Source: [Mycobacterium] manitobense
Lineage (GTDB): Bacteria > Actinomycetota > Actinomycetes > Mycobacteriales > Mycobacteriaceae
Length of the DNA stretch: 64,000 nucleotides
Assembly (NCBI RefSeq): GCF_025821665.1
Contig: NZ_JACKSJ010000184.1
Span: 1 to 64,000 of the forward strand
Direction of reading: 5' to 3'
Shown in pieces: positions 7,542 to 15,620 of the stretch. The notes under the pieces were generated by a model. That model saw only the letters and a list, made by a program, of their open reading frames with translations. It was not told the origin of the DNA and searched no databases. Both the position numbers and the translations under genes were made by a program. Position 1 is the first letter of the stretch; every line of letters starts with the position of its first letter.

Positions 7542-8335
7542 TGACGCCCGCCCTGCGTGCGCTCCGGGATCAGCCGCAGCTGGCCACCCTTCTGCAACGG
7601 GTTCTCGAACGCATCCGCGACGACCTGCCGGGCGTGCTCGGCGTGGCGATCGCCGTCCACGACAGCACGATGGACGCCGGGGCGCCGGTGGTGCTGTCGC
7701 AGCTCGGCGCCGAGGGCGAGCTGGTCGCGGCGCAGACCGGCGGGCTCGGCGGGCCGGTCGCCGATTCGCTGACCCACCAGCTGCCGATCGTCAGCCTGCG
7801 GCTCTGGTCGGACGACCGGTGGCCGGAATTGACCCTGGCCGCGATGACCGACCGCCTCCCCGACCACGCCCGGACCTGGGAACAGGTCGGCGGCGCCGCC
7901 GCGGTTCCCGGTGTGTGGGGCGACGGTGCGGTGGTGCTGTCGTGCACGCTCGACGGCCCCGCCACGGCGGGGACGGTGGCGACGCTGATCAGTTACGAGC
8001 ACCTGGTGTCGGCGGCGCTTGTGACGGTGGCCGCCGACAGCGGTACCAACATGGCCGACGTGCTCGCGGTGCTCCAGTCGCGAAGCGCCATCGAGCAGGC
8101 CAAGGGCGCGGTGATGGGCCGGCTGAGATGCGACGCCGACGGCGCCTGGGGGATGCTGCGCGACGCCAGTCAGCGCGCCAACGTCAAGCTGCGGGCCCTC
8201 GCCGTCGCACTGGTGGAGCACATCGGCGGCGCCGCCGCCGAGCAGCAGATCTCGGCGGCGCCGATCGAGGTGAACGACCGGGCCCGGTATGCGGCCAAGG
8301 AGCTGTGGGAGGGCCTCGCCGTCCGCGAGCCCTAA
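7541..8335 (+). CDS. GAF-like/ANTAR-domain transcription antitermination regulator
   Basis: The C-terminal segment, about residues 165-230 (VLQSRSAIEQAKGAVMGRL ... ANVKLRALAVALVEHI), is an ANTAR RNA-binding domain, which binds paired hexaloop hairpins to prevent termination. The first 160 residues look like a degenerate GAF-type sensor domain. It overlaps the STAS gene start-to-stop and ends in a 3-base overlap with the convergent MarR gene. Coupling of an anti-anti-sigma factor with an ANTAR protein suggests one stress input acting at two levels; this is an inference. Confidence 0.8.
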   Translation: MTPALRALRDQPQLATLLQRVLERIRDDLPGVLGVAIAVHDSTMDAGAPVVLSQLGAEGELVAAQTGGLGGPVADSLTHQLPIVSLRLWSDDRWPELTLAAMTDRLPDHARTWEQVGGAAAVPGVWGDGAVVLSCTLDGPATAGTVATLISYEHLVSAALVTVAADSGTNMADVLAVLQSRSAIEQAKGAVMGRLRCDADGAWGMLRDASQRANVKLRALAVALVEHIGGAAAEQQISAAPIEVNDRARYAAKELWEGLAVREP

Positions 8336-8775
8336 CGCAGCCGCGCCAGCGCACTGTCGACGACATGGCCGAATGCTCGCCGGTCGGCGGCCGCGACACC
8401 GTCGAAGAGCACCTCGCGCACCAGCCGGGCATGCCCCGGCGCCGCCAGGTCGAGCGCCGAGCGGCCCGCGTCGCGCAGGTCGACCGTCGCGCCGCGGCGA
8501 TCGGAGTCCGTGCCGTGCCGGTCGATCAGGCCCCGGTCGCGCATCCGCCGGAGCTGGTGGGACAGCCGGCTCTGTTCCCAGCCCAGCGCTTCGGCGAGCT
8601 GGTACATCCGCTGCGGACCCCGTTCGGACAGTGCGACCAGCACCTCGTAGTCGCTCAGCGACAGCCCGCAGTCCCGCTGGAGCTGGCGGTTCATCGCGGC
8701 CTGCAGTTGGGAGACCAACGCCAGGTATCCGCGCCAGATGCGCTGTTCCTCGTCCGACAACCACATGAAATACAT
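8332..8775 (-). CDS. MarR-family transcriptional regulator
   Basis: A 147-residue winged-helix protein with the typical MarR core: LSDYEVLVALSERGPQRMYQLAEALGWEQSRLSHQLRRM (about residues 40-78) and the beta-wing IDRHGTDSDRRGATV. The start could also be the ATG at 8766, three codons in, which fits homologues beginning at WLSDEEQ. It is divergent from the pirin gene with a 68-bp gap containing an imperfect palindrome, so it probably regulates itself and pirin. Confidence 0.87.
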   Translation of the reverse strand: MYFMWLSDEEQRIWRGYLALVSQLQAAMNRQLQRDCGLSLSDYEVLVALSERGPQRMYQLAEALGWEQSRLSHQLRRMRDRGLIDRHGTDSDRRGATVDLRDAGRSALDLAAPGHARLVREVLFDGVAAADRRAFGHVVDSALARLR

Positions 8776-8795
8776 GACACATCATTTATGTTGTC
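8776..8795. promoter_or_regulatory. Candidate MarR operator between marR and pirin genes
   Basis: GACA at 8776-8779 and TGTC at 8792-8795 are inverted around an AT-rich core that also holds ACAT/ATGT half-sites. It is the only AT-rich dyad in the divergent gap. The symmetry is imperfect, so the call is tentative. Confidence 0.35.
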
Positions 8796-8843
8796 GCGTC
8801 CAGAGGCCACACCTAGGCTGGCCGCAACCGAGGAGACTTCACC

Positions 8844-9602
8844 ATGTCCGAGACCGTCGACATCCGGCGCGCAGCCGACCGCGCGAAGACCAGGATCAGC
8901 TGGTTGGACTCCAAGCACTCGTTCTCGTTCGGGCAGCACTACGAACCCGGCAACACCCACCACGGCCTGCTCCTGGTCAACAACGACGACATCGTCACCC
9001 CCGGTTCAGGGTTCGACACCCATCCGCATCGCGACATGGAGATCGTCACCTGGGTGCTGCGCGGGTCACTGGTGCACCAGGATTCGACCGGCCACTCGGG
9101 CGTCATCTACCCCGGCCTGGCGCAGCGGATGTCCGCGGGCCGCGGCATCCTGCACTCGGAGAAGAACGACGCGTGGACCCTGACCGGCGAACAGTCCCAC
9201 AGCGAACCGGTGCACTTCGTCCAGATGTGGGTGGTGCCCGACGAGTCCGGGATCACCCCGGGTTACCAGCAGCTCGAGATCGACGACGAACTGTTGCGCG
9301 GCGGGCTGGTGCCCATCGCCTCTGGCATGCCCGAGCACGCCGGCGAGTCCGCGATCACCATCCGCAACAAGTACGCCGCACTGCACGGCGCCCGTCTGCA
9401 GCCCGGTGACAGCGTCGAATTACCCTCGGCGCCTTACCTTCACCTGTTCGTCGCGCGCGGCGAAGTCACCCTGGAAGGCGCTGGCCCGCTCAATGAGGGG
9501 GACGCCGTGCGTTTCACCGCCTCCGGTGGCCAGCGCGTCACCGCCACCGAGCCGTCGGAAATCCTGGTCTGGGAGATGCATGCGAATCTGGCTGCGGCGT
9601 AA
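8844..9602 (+). CDS. Pirin-family bicupin protein, Rv0181c-like
   Basis: A 252-residue pirin/YhhW-type bicupin. The metal-binding N-terminal cupin is intact: GFDTHPHRDMEIVTWVLRG gives the His pair, with HQDSTGH and GILHSEKN completing the site. YhhW-type pirins can show quercetin dioxygenase activity, but the physiological role is generally unknown. Start at ATG 8844 after a purine-rich GGAGA. The gene is divergent from the MarR gene, and its end overlaps the start of the PQQ-type lipoprotein gene by 23 bp, so the two are one transcription unit. A pirin gene also sits near sigG in M. tuberculosis. Confidence 0.88.
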   Translation: MSETVDIRRAADRAKTRISWLDSKHSFSFGQHYEPGNTHHGLLLVNNDDIVTPGSGFDTHPHRDMEIVTWVLRGSLVHQDSTGHSGVIYPGLAQRMSAGRGILHSEKNDAWTLTGEQSHSEPVHFVQMWVVPDESGITPGYQQLEIDDELLRGGLVPIASGMPEHAGESAITIRNKYAALHGARLQPGDSVELPSAPYLHLFVARGEVTLEGAGPLNEGDAVRFTASGGQRVTATEPSEILVWEMHANLAAA

Positions 9603-10902
9603 GCACATCGGTGTCGCGCTGATCGGCGTGACACTCTCGGCCGGATGCTCGACGGCTCCACCCGCCGATCAGAAGGGCGACGCGCCCTCGACGAGCACGT
9701 CGGCTGCCGCGCCCGTCGGCACCACCGAGTTGGCGGCCACGACGGTGGAGGTGCCCGAGGACCTCGGCGCCGCGCCGTTCGACGAGCCCCGCCGGGCGCT
9801 GGTGCCGCCGGGCTGGACGATGTCGGTGTGGGCGCGCATCCCGCAGGCGCGGCTGATGGCCTGGGCGCCCGACGGTGCACTGCTCGTCTCGGTGCCCAAA
9901 ACCGGGCAGGTCATCCGCCTCGAGCCGTCGGGCGCAGGCCCGCGGGAGACGCTGCTGCTCGAGGGTCTCGACCAACCGCACGGGCTGGCCTTCGCCGGCC
10001 CGACGCTCCACGTCGCCGAGAGCGACGGCGTCGTCGCCTACGACTATGCCGGCGGGCAGGCCGTCAACCGCCGCACAGTCGCCGGCGGGCTGCCCGACGC
10101 CAAGAGCCCCGACCTGAGGGGCGCCTACGCGCACGCCCTGAAGAGCGTTGCGGTGGGATCCGACGGCGCGGTGTACTTCTCGATCGGCAGCACCGGGAAC
10201 GTCTCCGCAGAGGACCGGACCGCGACGCCGCCGCGCGCCACCGTCATGCGGGTGCCGCCCGGCGGCGGGCCCGCCGAGCCGTTCGCGACCGGCGTGCGCA
10301 ACGGCACCGGCCTGGCCGTCGCGCCCGACGGCTCGCTGTGGACAGCGAACAACGGGCGCGACAACGTCGCGTTCCCCGAGCCCGGCCCGGACTACGGCAA
10401 GGTCCTGCCCGACTACGTCTCCGACCATCCGCGCGAGCAGCTCGCGAAACTCACTCCCGGCCGCGAGCTCGGGTGGCCCTACTGCAATCCGGACGGCGGG
10501 CCGGCGAATCTGCGGTTCATCCGCGACGTGCAGACCAATCCCGACGGCGCGAACATGGACTGCGCGGCACTACCGCCGGTCGAGCAGAGCTTCGGCGCAC
10601 ATTCGGCGCCGCTGGGCCTCAGCTTCACCGAGGGCACGCTGCCGGACCCGTATTCGGCCGGGGCGCTGGTCGGCATCCACGGGTCGTGGAACGCAGACCC
10701 GCCGCGCGCGCCGGAGGTGTCGTTCTACCCCTGGCGCGACGGCGGGTTGGGTGACCAGCAGACCCTTGTCGGTGGTTTCCAGTCCGAGGACGGGTCACGG
10801 TGGGGCCGCCCGGTCGCCGCAGTCGCGGGACCGGACGGCGCCGTCTACATCAGTGATGACTATGCCGATGCGGTTTACCGGTTGGCTCCGCCCGGCCGTT
10901 GA
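9580..10902 (+). CDS. PQQ-dependent sugar/sorbosone dehydrogenase-like lipoprotein
   Basis: The 440-residue product begins with a basic, hydrophobic signal ending in lipobox LSAGC, so it is an exported lipoprotein. The rest is a beta-propeller of the soluble glucose/sorbosone dehydrogenase class: PHGLAF, GVRNGTGLAVAPDGSLWTANNGRD, the GRELGWPYC segment and the late GIHGSWN and GPDGAVYISDD blades. Family members oxidise sugars or aldehydes with PQQ in the periplasm; whether this one binds PQQ cannot be read from sequence. The ATG at 9580 lies inside the pirin gene. Its stop and that of the convergent GlsB gene abut in a TGATCA. Confidence 0.8.
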   Translation: MRIWLRRKHIGVALIGVTLSAGCSTAPPADQKGDAPSTSTSAAAPVGTTELAATTVEVPEDLGAAPFDEPRRALVPPGWTMSVWARIPQARLMAWAPDGALLVSVPKTGQVIRLEPSGAGPRETLLLEGLDQPHGLAFAGPTLHVAESDGVVAYDYAGGQAVNRRTVAGGLPDAKSPDLRGAYAHALKSVAVGSDGAVYFSIGSTGNVSAEDRTATPPRATVMRVPPGGGPAEPFATGVRNGTGLAVAPDGSLWTANNGRDNVAFPEPGPDYGKVLPDYVSDHPREQLAKLTPGRELGWPYCNPDGGPANLRFIRDVQTNPDGANMDCAALPPVEQSFGAHSAPLGLSFTEGTLPDPYSAGALVGIHGSWNADPPRAPEVSFYPWRDGGLGDQQTLVGGFQSEDGSRWGRPVAAVAGPDGAVYISDDYADAVYRLAPPGR

Positions 10903-11190
10903 TCAGCGGACCGTGGTCCCTCGGGTCTTGCGCCCGGTGATGCCCAGGTAGACCGCGATGAGGATGGCCGCCACGATGATGCCGACCAGGAACGGGATGA
11001 CGGCCCAGCCGCCGCTCGAGTTCTGATAGCCGAACAGGTTGTAACAGGCCCACGAGCCGATGAACGACCCCAGGATGCCGAGCACGATCGTCATGATCAC
11101 GCCGATGTTCTGCTTGCCGGGCATGACCAGGCGCGCCAGTGCGCCGATGATCAGGCCTCCGATGATCGCGGAGATGATTGTCCAGAACAT
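10903..11190 (-). CDS. GlsB/YeaQ/YmgE-family stress-response membrane protein
   Basis: A 95-residue membrane protein with three hydrophobic helices and glycine-zipper motifs (AIIGGLIIGALARLVMPGK, GILGSFIGSW), typical of the GlsB/YeaQ/YmgE family. The ATG at 11190 is preceded at seven bases by AGGAG, which decides the start over the longer frame. The family is stress-induced in other bacteria; the mechanism is not known. Confidence 0.85.
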   Translation of the reverse strand: MFWTIISAIIGGLIIGALARLVMPGKQNIGVIMTIVLGILGSFIGSWACYNLFGYQNSSGGWAVIPFLVGIIVAAILIAVYLGITGRKTRGTTVR

Positions 11191-11350
11191 TTCGCACTCC
11201 TTTGTCAGCGACACCGGGTGGCGCCGTCACGGAAGCGGTGTTTCCCGGATGCCTTCCGTCTAATCGCACACCTTCGTGTGCGTTCGGCAAAGGCTTGCCG
11301 CCAAAGCGACATTCGCGTGTTAGCGCATCGTGATGTAGCTGTTACGCAAG

Positions 11351-11378
11351 TTGACAGTGTTGCTGCCGTGATTAGTGT
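11351..11378 (+). promoter_or_regulatory. Candidate SigA-type promoter for the phosphodiester glycosidase gene
   Basis: A perfect TTGACA at 11351-11356 is followed after 16 bases by TAGTGT at 11373-11378, which fits the mycobacterial TANNNT -10. The start codon at 11411 leaves a 5' leader of roughly 25 bases. The rest of the 220-bp gap shows nothing else I can name. Confidence 0.55.
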
Positions 11379-11410
11379 TGTGTGCTGGTATCCGCGACGA
11401 GAGGCCAGTC

Positions 11411-12490
11411 ATGACAGCCCCAGCAGCACTGATGCGGCGATGGACGGCCGGTGCCGCCGTGCTCGCACTCTGTGCCGCGCTGGCGACGCTGGGCGGGCCG
11501 ATAGCCCGGGCCGCTGACGCCCGCGAAATGCTGCTCGGCGCGATCGCCAACACCAAGGGCGCCTACTTGGTGTACAACTTCGGCGGCCAGTTCGCCGCGC
11601 CGTTCCGCAGCGCCGACGGCCGGGAGTACACGCTGAACAACGGCGGGCACCTGATGACGATCAAGAACGCCGCAGGCCGCCTCACCCCCCGCCTGCTGGT
11701 CGACTCGCACTCCGGATATCAGTCACGCTGTGAGCGCGATCCCCGGGCACGCACCGGCGAGGGGCTCTGGCAGGCCTCGGAGACCTATCCGCCGCTGCAG
11801 GCATGGCAGGCGCTCGGCCGGCCGACCATCGCGATCAACGCCAACTTCTTCGACGTCCGCGGCCAGAAGGGCGGCTCCTGGCGGGACACCAACTGCAGTT
11901 CGCCACTGGGCGCCTACGTCGACAACACCCGCGGGCAGGGCCGCGCCAACGCCGCCGTCACCGGCACGGTGGCCTACGCAGGCAAGCAGGGACTGTCGGG
12001 CGGCAACGAGCACTGGTCGGCGCTGGCGACGATGATCCTCCCCGTCGGCGGCGCCCCCTACGTAGTGATGCCGAAGGGCGACAACGACTACGACGCCGCC
12101 ACCCCGGAGATCACCAAGCTGGTCGACGGCGGGACCCGGTTCGTCGCGGTCGCAGGCATCGGACTGCTCGGCCCCGGCGAGACGGGCCAACTCAACGACG
12201 GCGGACCCAGCGCGGCCCGCACGGCCATCGCCTACAACCGCCAGAGCGACCAGCTGTACGTGTTCCAGGGCGGCAGCTACACGCCGGACAACATGCAGGA
12301 TCTCTTCCGCGGCCTCAGCGCCGAGAGCGCCGTGCTGCTCGACGGCGGCGGGTCGTCGGCGATCGTCCTCCGCCGCGACACCGGCGGAATGTGGACCGGC
12401 GCAGGGGTTCCCCGTGGCAGCTGCGACACCTACGCCGTGCTCTGCGACTCGAAGGAACGCGCCCTGCCCAGCTGGCTCGCCTTCAACTGA
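11411..12490 (+). CDS. Exported phosphodiester glycosidase-family protein (NAGPA domain)
   Basis: A 359-residue protein with an N-terminal signal peptide (hydrophobic core AAVLALCAALATLGG, cleavage near ARAADA). The catalytic-type domain shows the family hallmarks AINANFFDV, LNDGGPSAARTAIAYN and the terminal LDGGGSSAIVLR block. These belong to the phosphodiester glycosidase / exopolysaccharide biosynthesis family, whose known members uncover sugar phosphodiesters. The likely target is a cell-wall or capsular glycan. It lies 7 bp upstream of the esterase gene, so the two are probably co-transcribed from the promoter at 11351. Confidence 0.8.
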   Translation: MTAPAALMRRWTAGAAVLALCAALATLGGPIARAADAREMLLGAIANTKGAYLVYNFGGQFAAPFRSADGREYTLNNGGHLMTIKNAAGRLTPRLLVDSHSGYQSRCERDPRARTGEGLWQASETYPPLQAWQALGRPTIAINANFFDVRGQKGGSWRDTNCSSPLGAYVDNTRGQGRANAAVTGTVAYAGKQGLSGGNEHWSALATMILPVGGAPYVVMPKGDNDYDAATPEITKLVDGGTRFVAVAGIGLLGPGETGQLNDGGPSAARTAIAYNRQSDQLYVFQGGSYTPDNMQDLFRGLSAESAVLLDGGGSSAIVLRRDTGGMWTGAGVPRGSCDTYAVLCDSKERALPSWLAFN

Positions 12491-12497
12491 CGCCGCC

Positions 12498-13331
12498 ATG
12501 TCGCCTGACTCGTCTCTGTCACGCCGCGCTGCACTGCGGCTGGGCGCCGGCGCCGCCTTCGCCTTGGCGCCGTTGCTCGGCGCCGCAGCCGCGAGGGCCG
12601 ACCCGGGTGCGCCCTCGACGGCCGCCACCGCCCCACTGTCGGGATCGTTCCGGTCCGACGCGCGCGGCGGGATCGAGACGCGGTGGATGATCGCCCGCAC
12701 CCCGGGGGCGACAGGGCCGGCGCGGACGGTGATCGCACTGCACGGCAAGGACTCCGACGCCGCGGGCGTGATGGCGCTCGGCGTCGAGACCGCACTCGCC
12801 GAGGTGGCGCGTGCCGGTGGCGCTCCGCTGGCGGTGGTCAGCGTCGACGGCGGCAACGGGTACTGGCACGCCAGGGAGTCCGGCGGCGACGCCGGGGCGA
12901 TGGTGCTCGACGAACTGCTGCCGATGCTGGCCGAGAAGGGCCTCGACACCAGCCGGGTGGCGTTCATCGGATGGTCGATGGGCGGCTACGGCGCGCTGCT
13001 GCTGGGCGGCTTGCTCGGTCCGGCACGCACCTCGGCGATCTGCGCGGTGAGCCCGGCGCTCTACACCGGCTGGATCCCGGCGATGATGAACGGCGCGGTC
13101 GACGGGCCCGACGACTACGCCAGGTACTCGGTGTTCGGCGCCGAAGCGCTGTCGGTGATCCCGGTGCGGGTGGACTGCGGGACCAGTGATCAGTTCTACA
13201 CGGCCACCAGGAAGTTCACCGCCTCGCTGCGCAGGCCGCCGTCGGGTGTGGGTTACCCCGGCGGGCACGACGCCGACGGGTGGCGGCGCCAACTGCCTGC
13301 CGAACTCGCCTGGATCGCCGCACAGCCCTGA
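12498..13331 (+). CDS. Tat-exported esterase, alpha/beta-hydrolase
   Basis: A 277-residue protein with a twin-arginine signal (SRRAALRLGAGAAFALAPLL). The hydrolase domain has the nucleophile elbow GWSMGGYG (about residues 158-165) and a late histidine in YPGGHDADGW, in the style of esterase D/antigen 85-like acyl esterases. The ATG at 12498 places the Tat motif near the N terminus. Upstream is the glycosidase gene, downstream the acyltransferase. Removal or transfer of acyl groups on envelope glycans is an inference from context. Confidence 0.82.
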   Translation: MSPDSSLSRRAALRLGAGAAFALAPLLGAAAARADPGAPSTAATAPLSGSFRSDARGGIETRWMIARTPGATGPARTVIALHGKDSDAAGVMALGVETALAEVARAGGAPLAVVSVDGGNGYWHARESGGDAGAMVLDELLPMLAEKGLDTSRVAFIGWSMGGYGALLLGGLLGPARTSAICAVSPALYTGWIPAMMNGAVDGPDDYARYSVFGAEALSVIPVRVDCGTSDQFYTATRKFTASLRRPPSGVGYPGGHDADGWRRQLPAELAWIAAQP

Positions 13332-13407
13332 CGGGCTGACACGCGAGGCGCGTCGGAGCGGCCAATACCGGCCGGCACGCCGCTGACGTGGGACGATCGG
13401 GGCCGAA

Positions 13408-15552
13408 GTGACTGAAGTGGCGGCGACTCCCGGATCCACCACCCGACGCGGCCCGTCCGCGAGCGGTCGGAACACGCTGACGCGGAATGGCTTCCGGCCC
13501 GACATCGAAGGGCTGCGGGCGATCGCCGTGCTGGCGGTGGTGCTCTACCACGCCGGCGTTCCGGGTCTCGGCGGCGGATTCATCGGCGTGGACGTGTTCT
13601 TCGTCGTCTCGGGATTCCTGATCACCGGCCTGCTGTGGCGCGAGGTGGCCGGCACCGGAACCGTCCGGCTTGGCGCGTTCTATGCGGCGCGGGCCCGTCG
13701 ACTGCTCCCCGCGGCGGCGCTGGTGCTGACGGCGACGGCTGTCGCGGCCGCCGCCCTGCTGCCCGCGCTGCAGGCGCGCAGCGTGCTGGGTGACGCCATC
13801 GCGAGCGCGCTGTACGTCGGCAACTACCGGTTCGCGATCGCGGGCACCGACTACCTCGCGGCCGACGTGACGCCCTCACCGCTGCAGCACTACTGGTCCC
13901 TCGGAGTCGAGGAACAGTTCTACCTGCTGTGGCCCGCGCTGATGATCGCGACGGCGTGGCTGGTCGCCCGCGCGGGCTGGGCGGCGGCGCGATCGGTGCG
14001 GCCCTATGTCGTCACGCTGACGGTGGTCGCGGTGGCGTCGTTCGCGGTGTCACTGTCCTGGACGCACGAGTGGCCGTCGTGGGCGTTCTTCTCGCTGCCG
14101 ACCCGGGCCTGGGAACTGGCGCTCGGCGGTTTGATGGCGCTGACCGCCGGCTTCTGGCGTTCGCTGCCGCCGGTGGCCGCGGCCGTCGTCGGATGGGGCG
14201 GGCTGGCGCTGATCGTCGTCACCTGCACGCAGGTGGGCTCGTCGACGCCGTTCCCCGGCACCGCGGCGCTGCTGCCGGTGCTGGGCACCGCACTGGTGAT
14301 CGGCGCCGGTTGTGCGACACCGAATCTCGGAGTTGGCCGGTTCCTCGGCGAACCGGTGATGCGCGGGATCGGCCGGGTGTCGTACTCGTGGTACCTGTGG
14401 CACTGGCCGGTGCTGGTGCTGGCGCCGCCGGTGTTCGGGCAGATGCCCGGCCTGGCGGGCCGGCTCGCGCTGGTGGTGATCTCGCTCGGACTGGCGATCC
14501 TCACGCTGCACCTGGTCGAGAATCCCGCCCGCTTCGCGGTGCGGCTGCATTCGTCGGCGCCGCGCAGCCTGCTGGCCGGCGCCGTCGCGACCGGCCTGGC
14601 GGTGTGCGCGGCGCTGGTGCTGTTGTCGGTGCGGCCGGTGCCCACGGGAACGGGCGCACCCGCGCGCCAGGTGGTGGTGGAGATGCCCACGCCGTCGACG
14701 GCGCCGCGACAGCTGTCACCGCGTGAGCAGGTGCAGGCGGCCGTGGTGGCTTCGGCGGATCTGCGCGCGGTGCCGGCCAATCTGTCCCCGGCGCTCGACG
14801 CGATCGCGAAGCCGGAGGCGTTCGTCAACGGCTGCGTGCTCTCCTGGCCGGACGTGCAGCAGCCCGAGTGCGCGTCGGGTGATCCGGCGTCACCGGTCGG
14901 GGTCGCACTCGTCGGTGACTCCCACGCGGCGATGTGGCAGCCCGGCATCGAAGACATTGCCAGGGAGCGGCATTGGCGGCTGTCGACCATCAGCAAGGTG
15001 ACGTGTCCGCTGATGGAGTTGCCGATCAGCAGCCCCTATCTGGGCCGCGACTTCACCGAGTGCGTGCAGTGGCGCCGGGACACTGTGCGACGGCTGGAGC
15101 GGGAGCGTCCGCAGGTCATCGTGGTCGACATGTCGCGGCGCTACGGCGCTGACTTCGGCTTCGTCGCCTACGACCCGGTGTGGCTCGACGCCCTGACGCG
15201 GCTGGTGTCGCGGTTGCGGGCAACCGGTGCACAGGTGCTGGTGCTCGGACCGGTGCCCGACCCGAACGGCACGGTGCCGACGTGTCTGTCCGGGCACATG
15301 AACGACGTCGCCGCGTGCTCGCCCGACCGGCCGAAGGCCTTGAACGATGCGGGAATCGGGGCCGAGGCGGCGGCCGTCGCGGCGGGCGGCGGGTCCTACG
15401 CGGCGCTGTCGGACCTGTTCTGCACGGCCGAGCGCTGCCCGGTGATCGTCGGTGACACGCTGGTCTACCGCGACGACAACCACATCACGTCGGAGTACGC
15501 GACGGTGCTGGGGCCCTTGGTGGCCGGGATGGTGGAGCACCTGCTGGGCTGA
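13408..15552 (+). CDS. Acyltransferase-3 membrane protein with C-terminal SGNH domain
   Basis: A 714-residue O-acyltransferase of the OafA/YrhL type. The N-terminal part starts with RPDIEGLRAIAVLAVVLYHAG and continues through about ten hydrophobic helices to residue 410. After a Pro/Thr linker, a periplasmic SGNH hydrolase-like domain carries GDSHAAMW (about residue 503) and the DDNH Asp-His pair (about 690). Such fused proteins move acyl groups across the membrane and onto surface sugars. GTG start at 13408. A strong terminator follows, so it ends the transcription unit that probably begins with the glycosidase. Confidence 0.9.
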   Translation: MTEVAATPGSTTRRGPSASGRNTLTRNGFRPDIEGLRAIAVLAVVLYHAGVPGLGGGFIGVDVFFVVSGFLITGLLWREVAGTGTVRLGAFYAARARRLLPAAALVLTATAVAAAALLPALQARSVLGDAIASALYVGNYRFAIAGTDYLAADVTPSPLQHYWSLGVEEQFYLLWPALMIATAWLVARAGWAAARSVRPYVVTLTVVAVASFAVSLSWTHEWPSWAFFSLPTRAWELALGGLMALTAGFWRSLPPVAAAVVGWGGLALIVVTCTQVGSSTPFPGTAALLPVLGTALVIGAGCATPNLGVGRFLGEPVMRGIGRVSYSWYLWHWPVLVLAPPVFGQMPGLAGRLALVVISLGLAILTLHLVENPARFAVRLHSSAPRSLLAGAVATGLAVCAALVLLSVRPVPTGTGAPARQVVVEMPTPSTAPRQLSPREQVQAAVVASADLRAVPANLSPALDAIAKPEAFVNGCVLSWPDVQQPECASGDPASPVGVALVGDSHAAMWQPGIEDIARERHWRLSTISKVTCPLMELPISSPYLGRDFTECVQWRRDTVRRLERERPQVIVVDMSRRYGADFGFVAYDPVWLDALTRLVSRLRATGAQVLVLGPVPDPNGTVPTCLSGHMNDVAACSPDRPKALNDAGIGAEAAAVAAGGGSYAALSDLFCTAERCPVIVGDTLVYRDDNHITSEYATVLGPLVAGMVEHLLG

Positions 15553-15573
15553 CGGTCGGCAGTCGAATGGAGA

Positions 15574-15604
15574 AAGCCCCGGAGCCATTTCGGCTCCGGG
15601 GCTT
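15574..15604. terminator. Bidirectional intrinsic-type terminator hairpin
   Basis: A perfect 13-bp stem (AAGCCCCGGAGCC with GGCTCCGGGGCTT) closes a 5-base loop between convergent genes. The A-rich left flank and TT right flank allow it to work in either direction. Confidence 0.85.
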
Positions 15605-15620
15605 CGTCTGGGGGGTGCGG

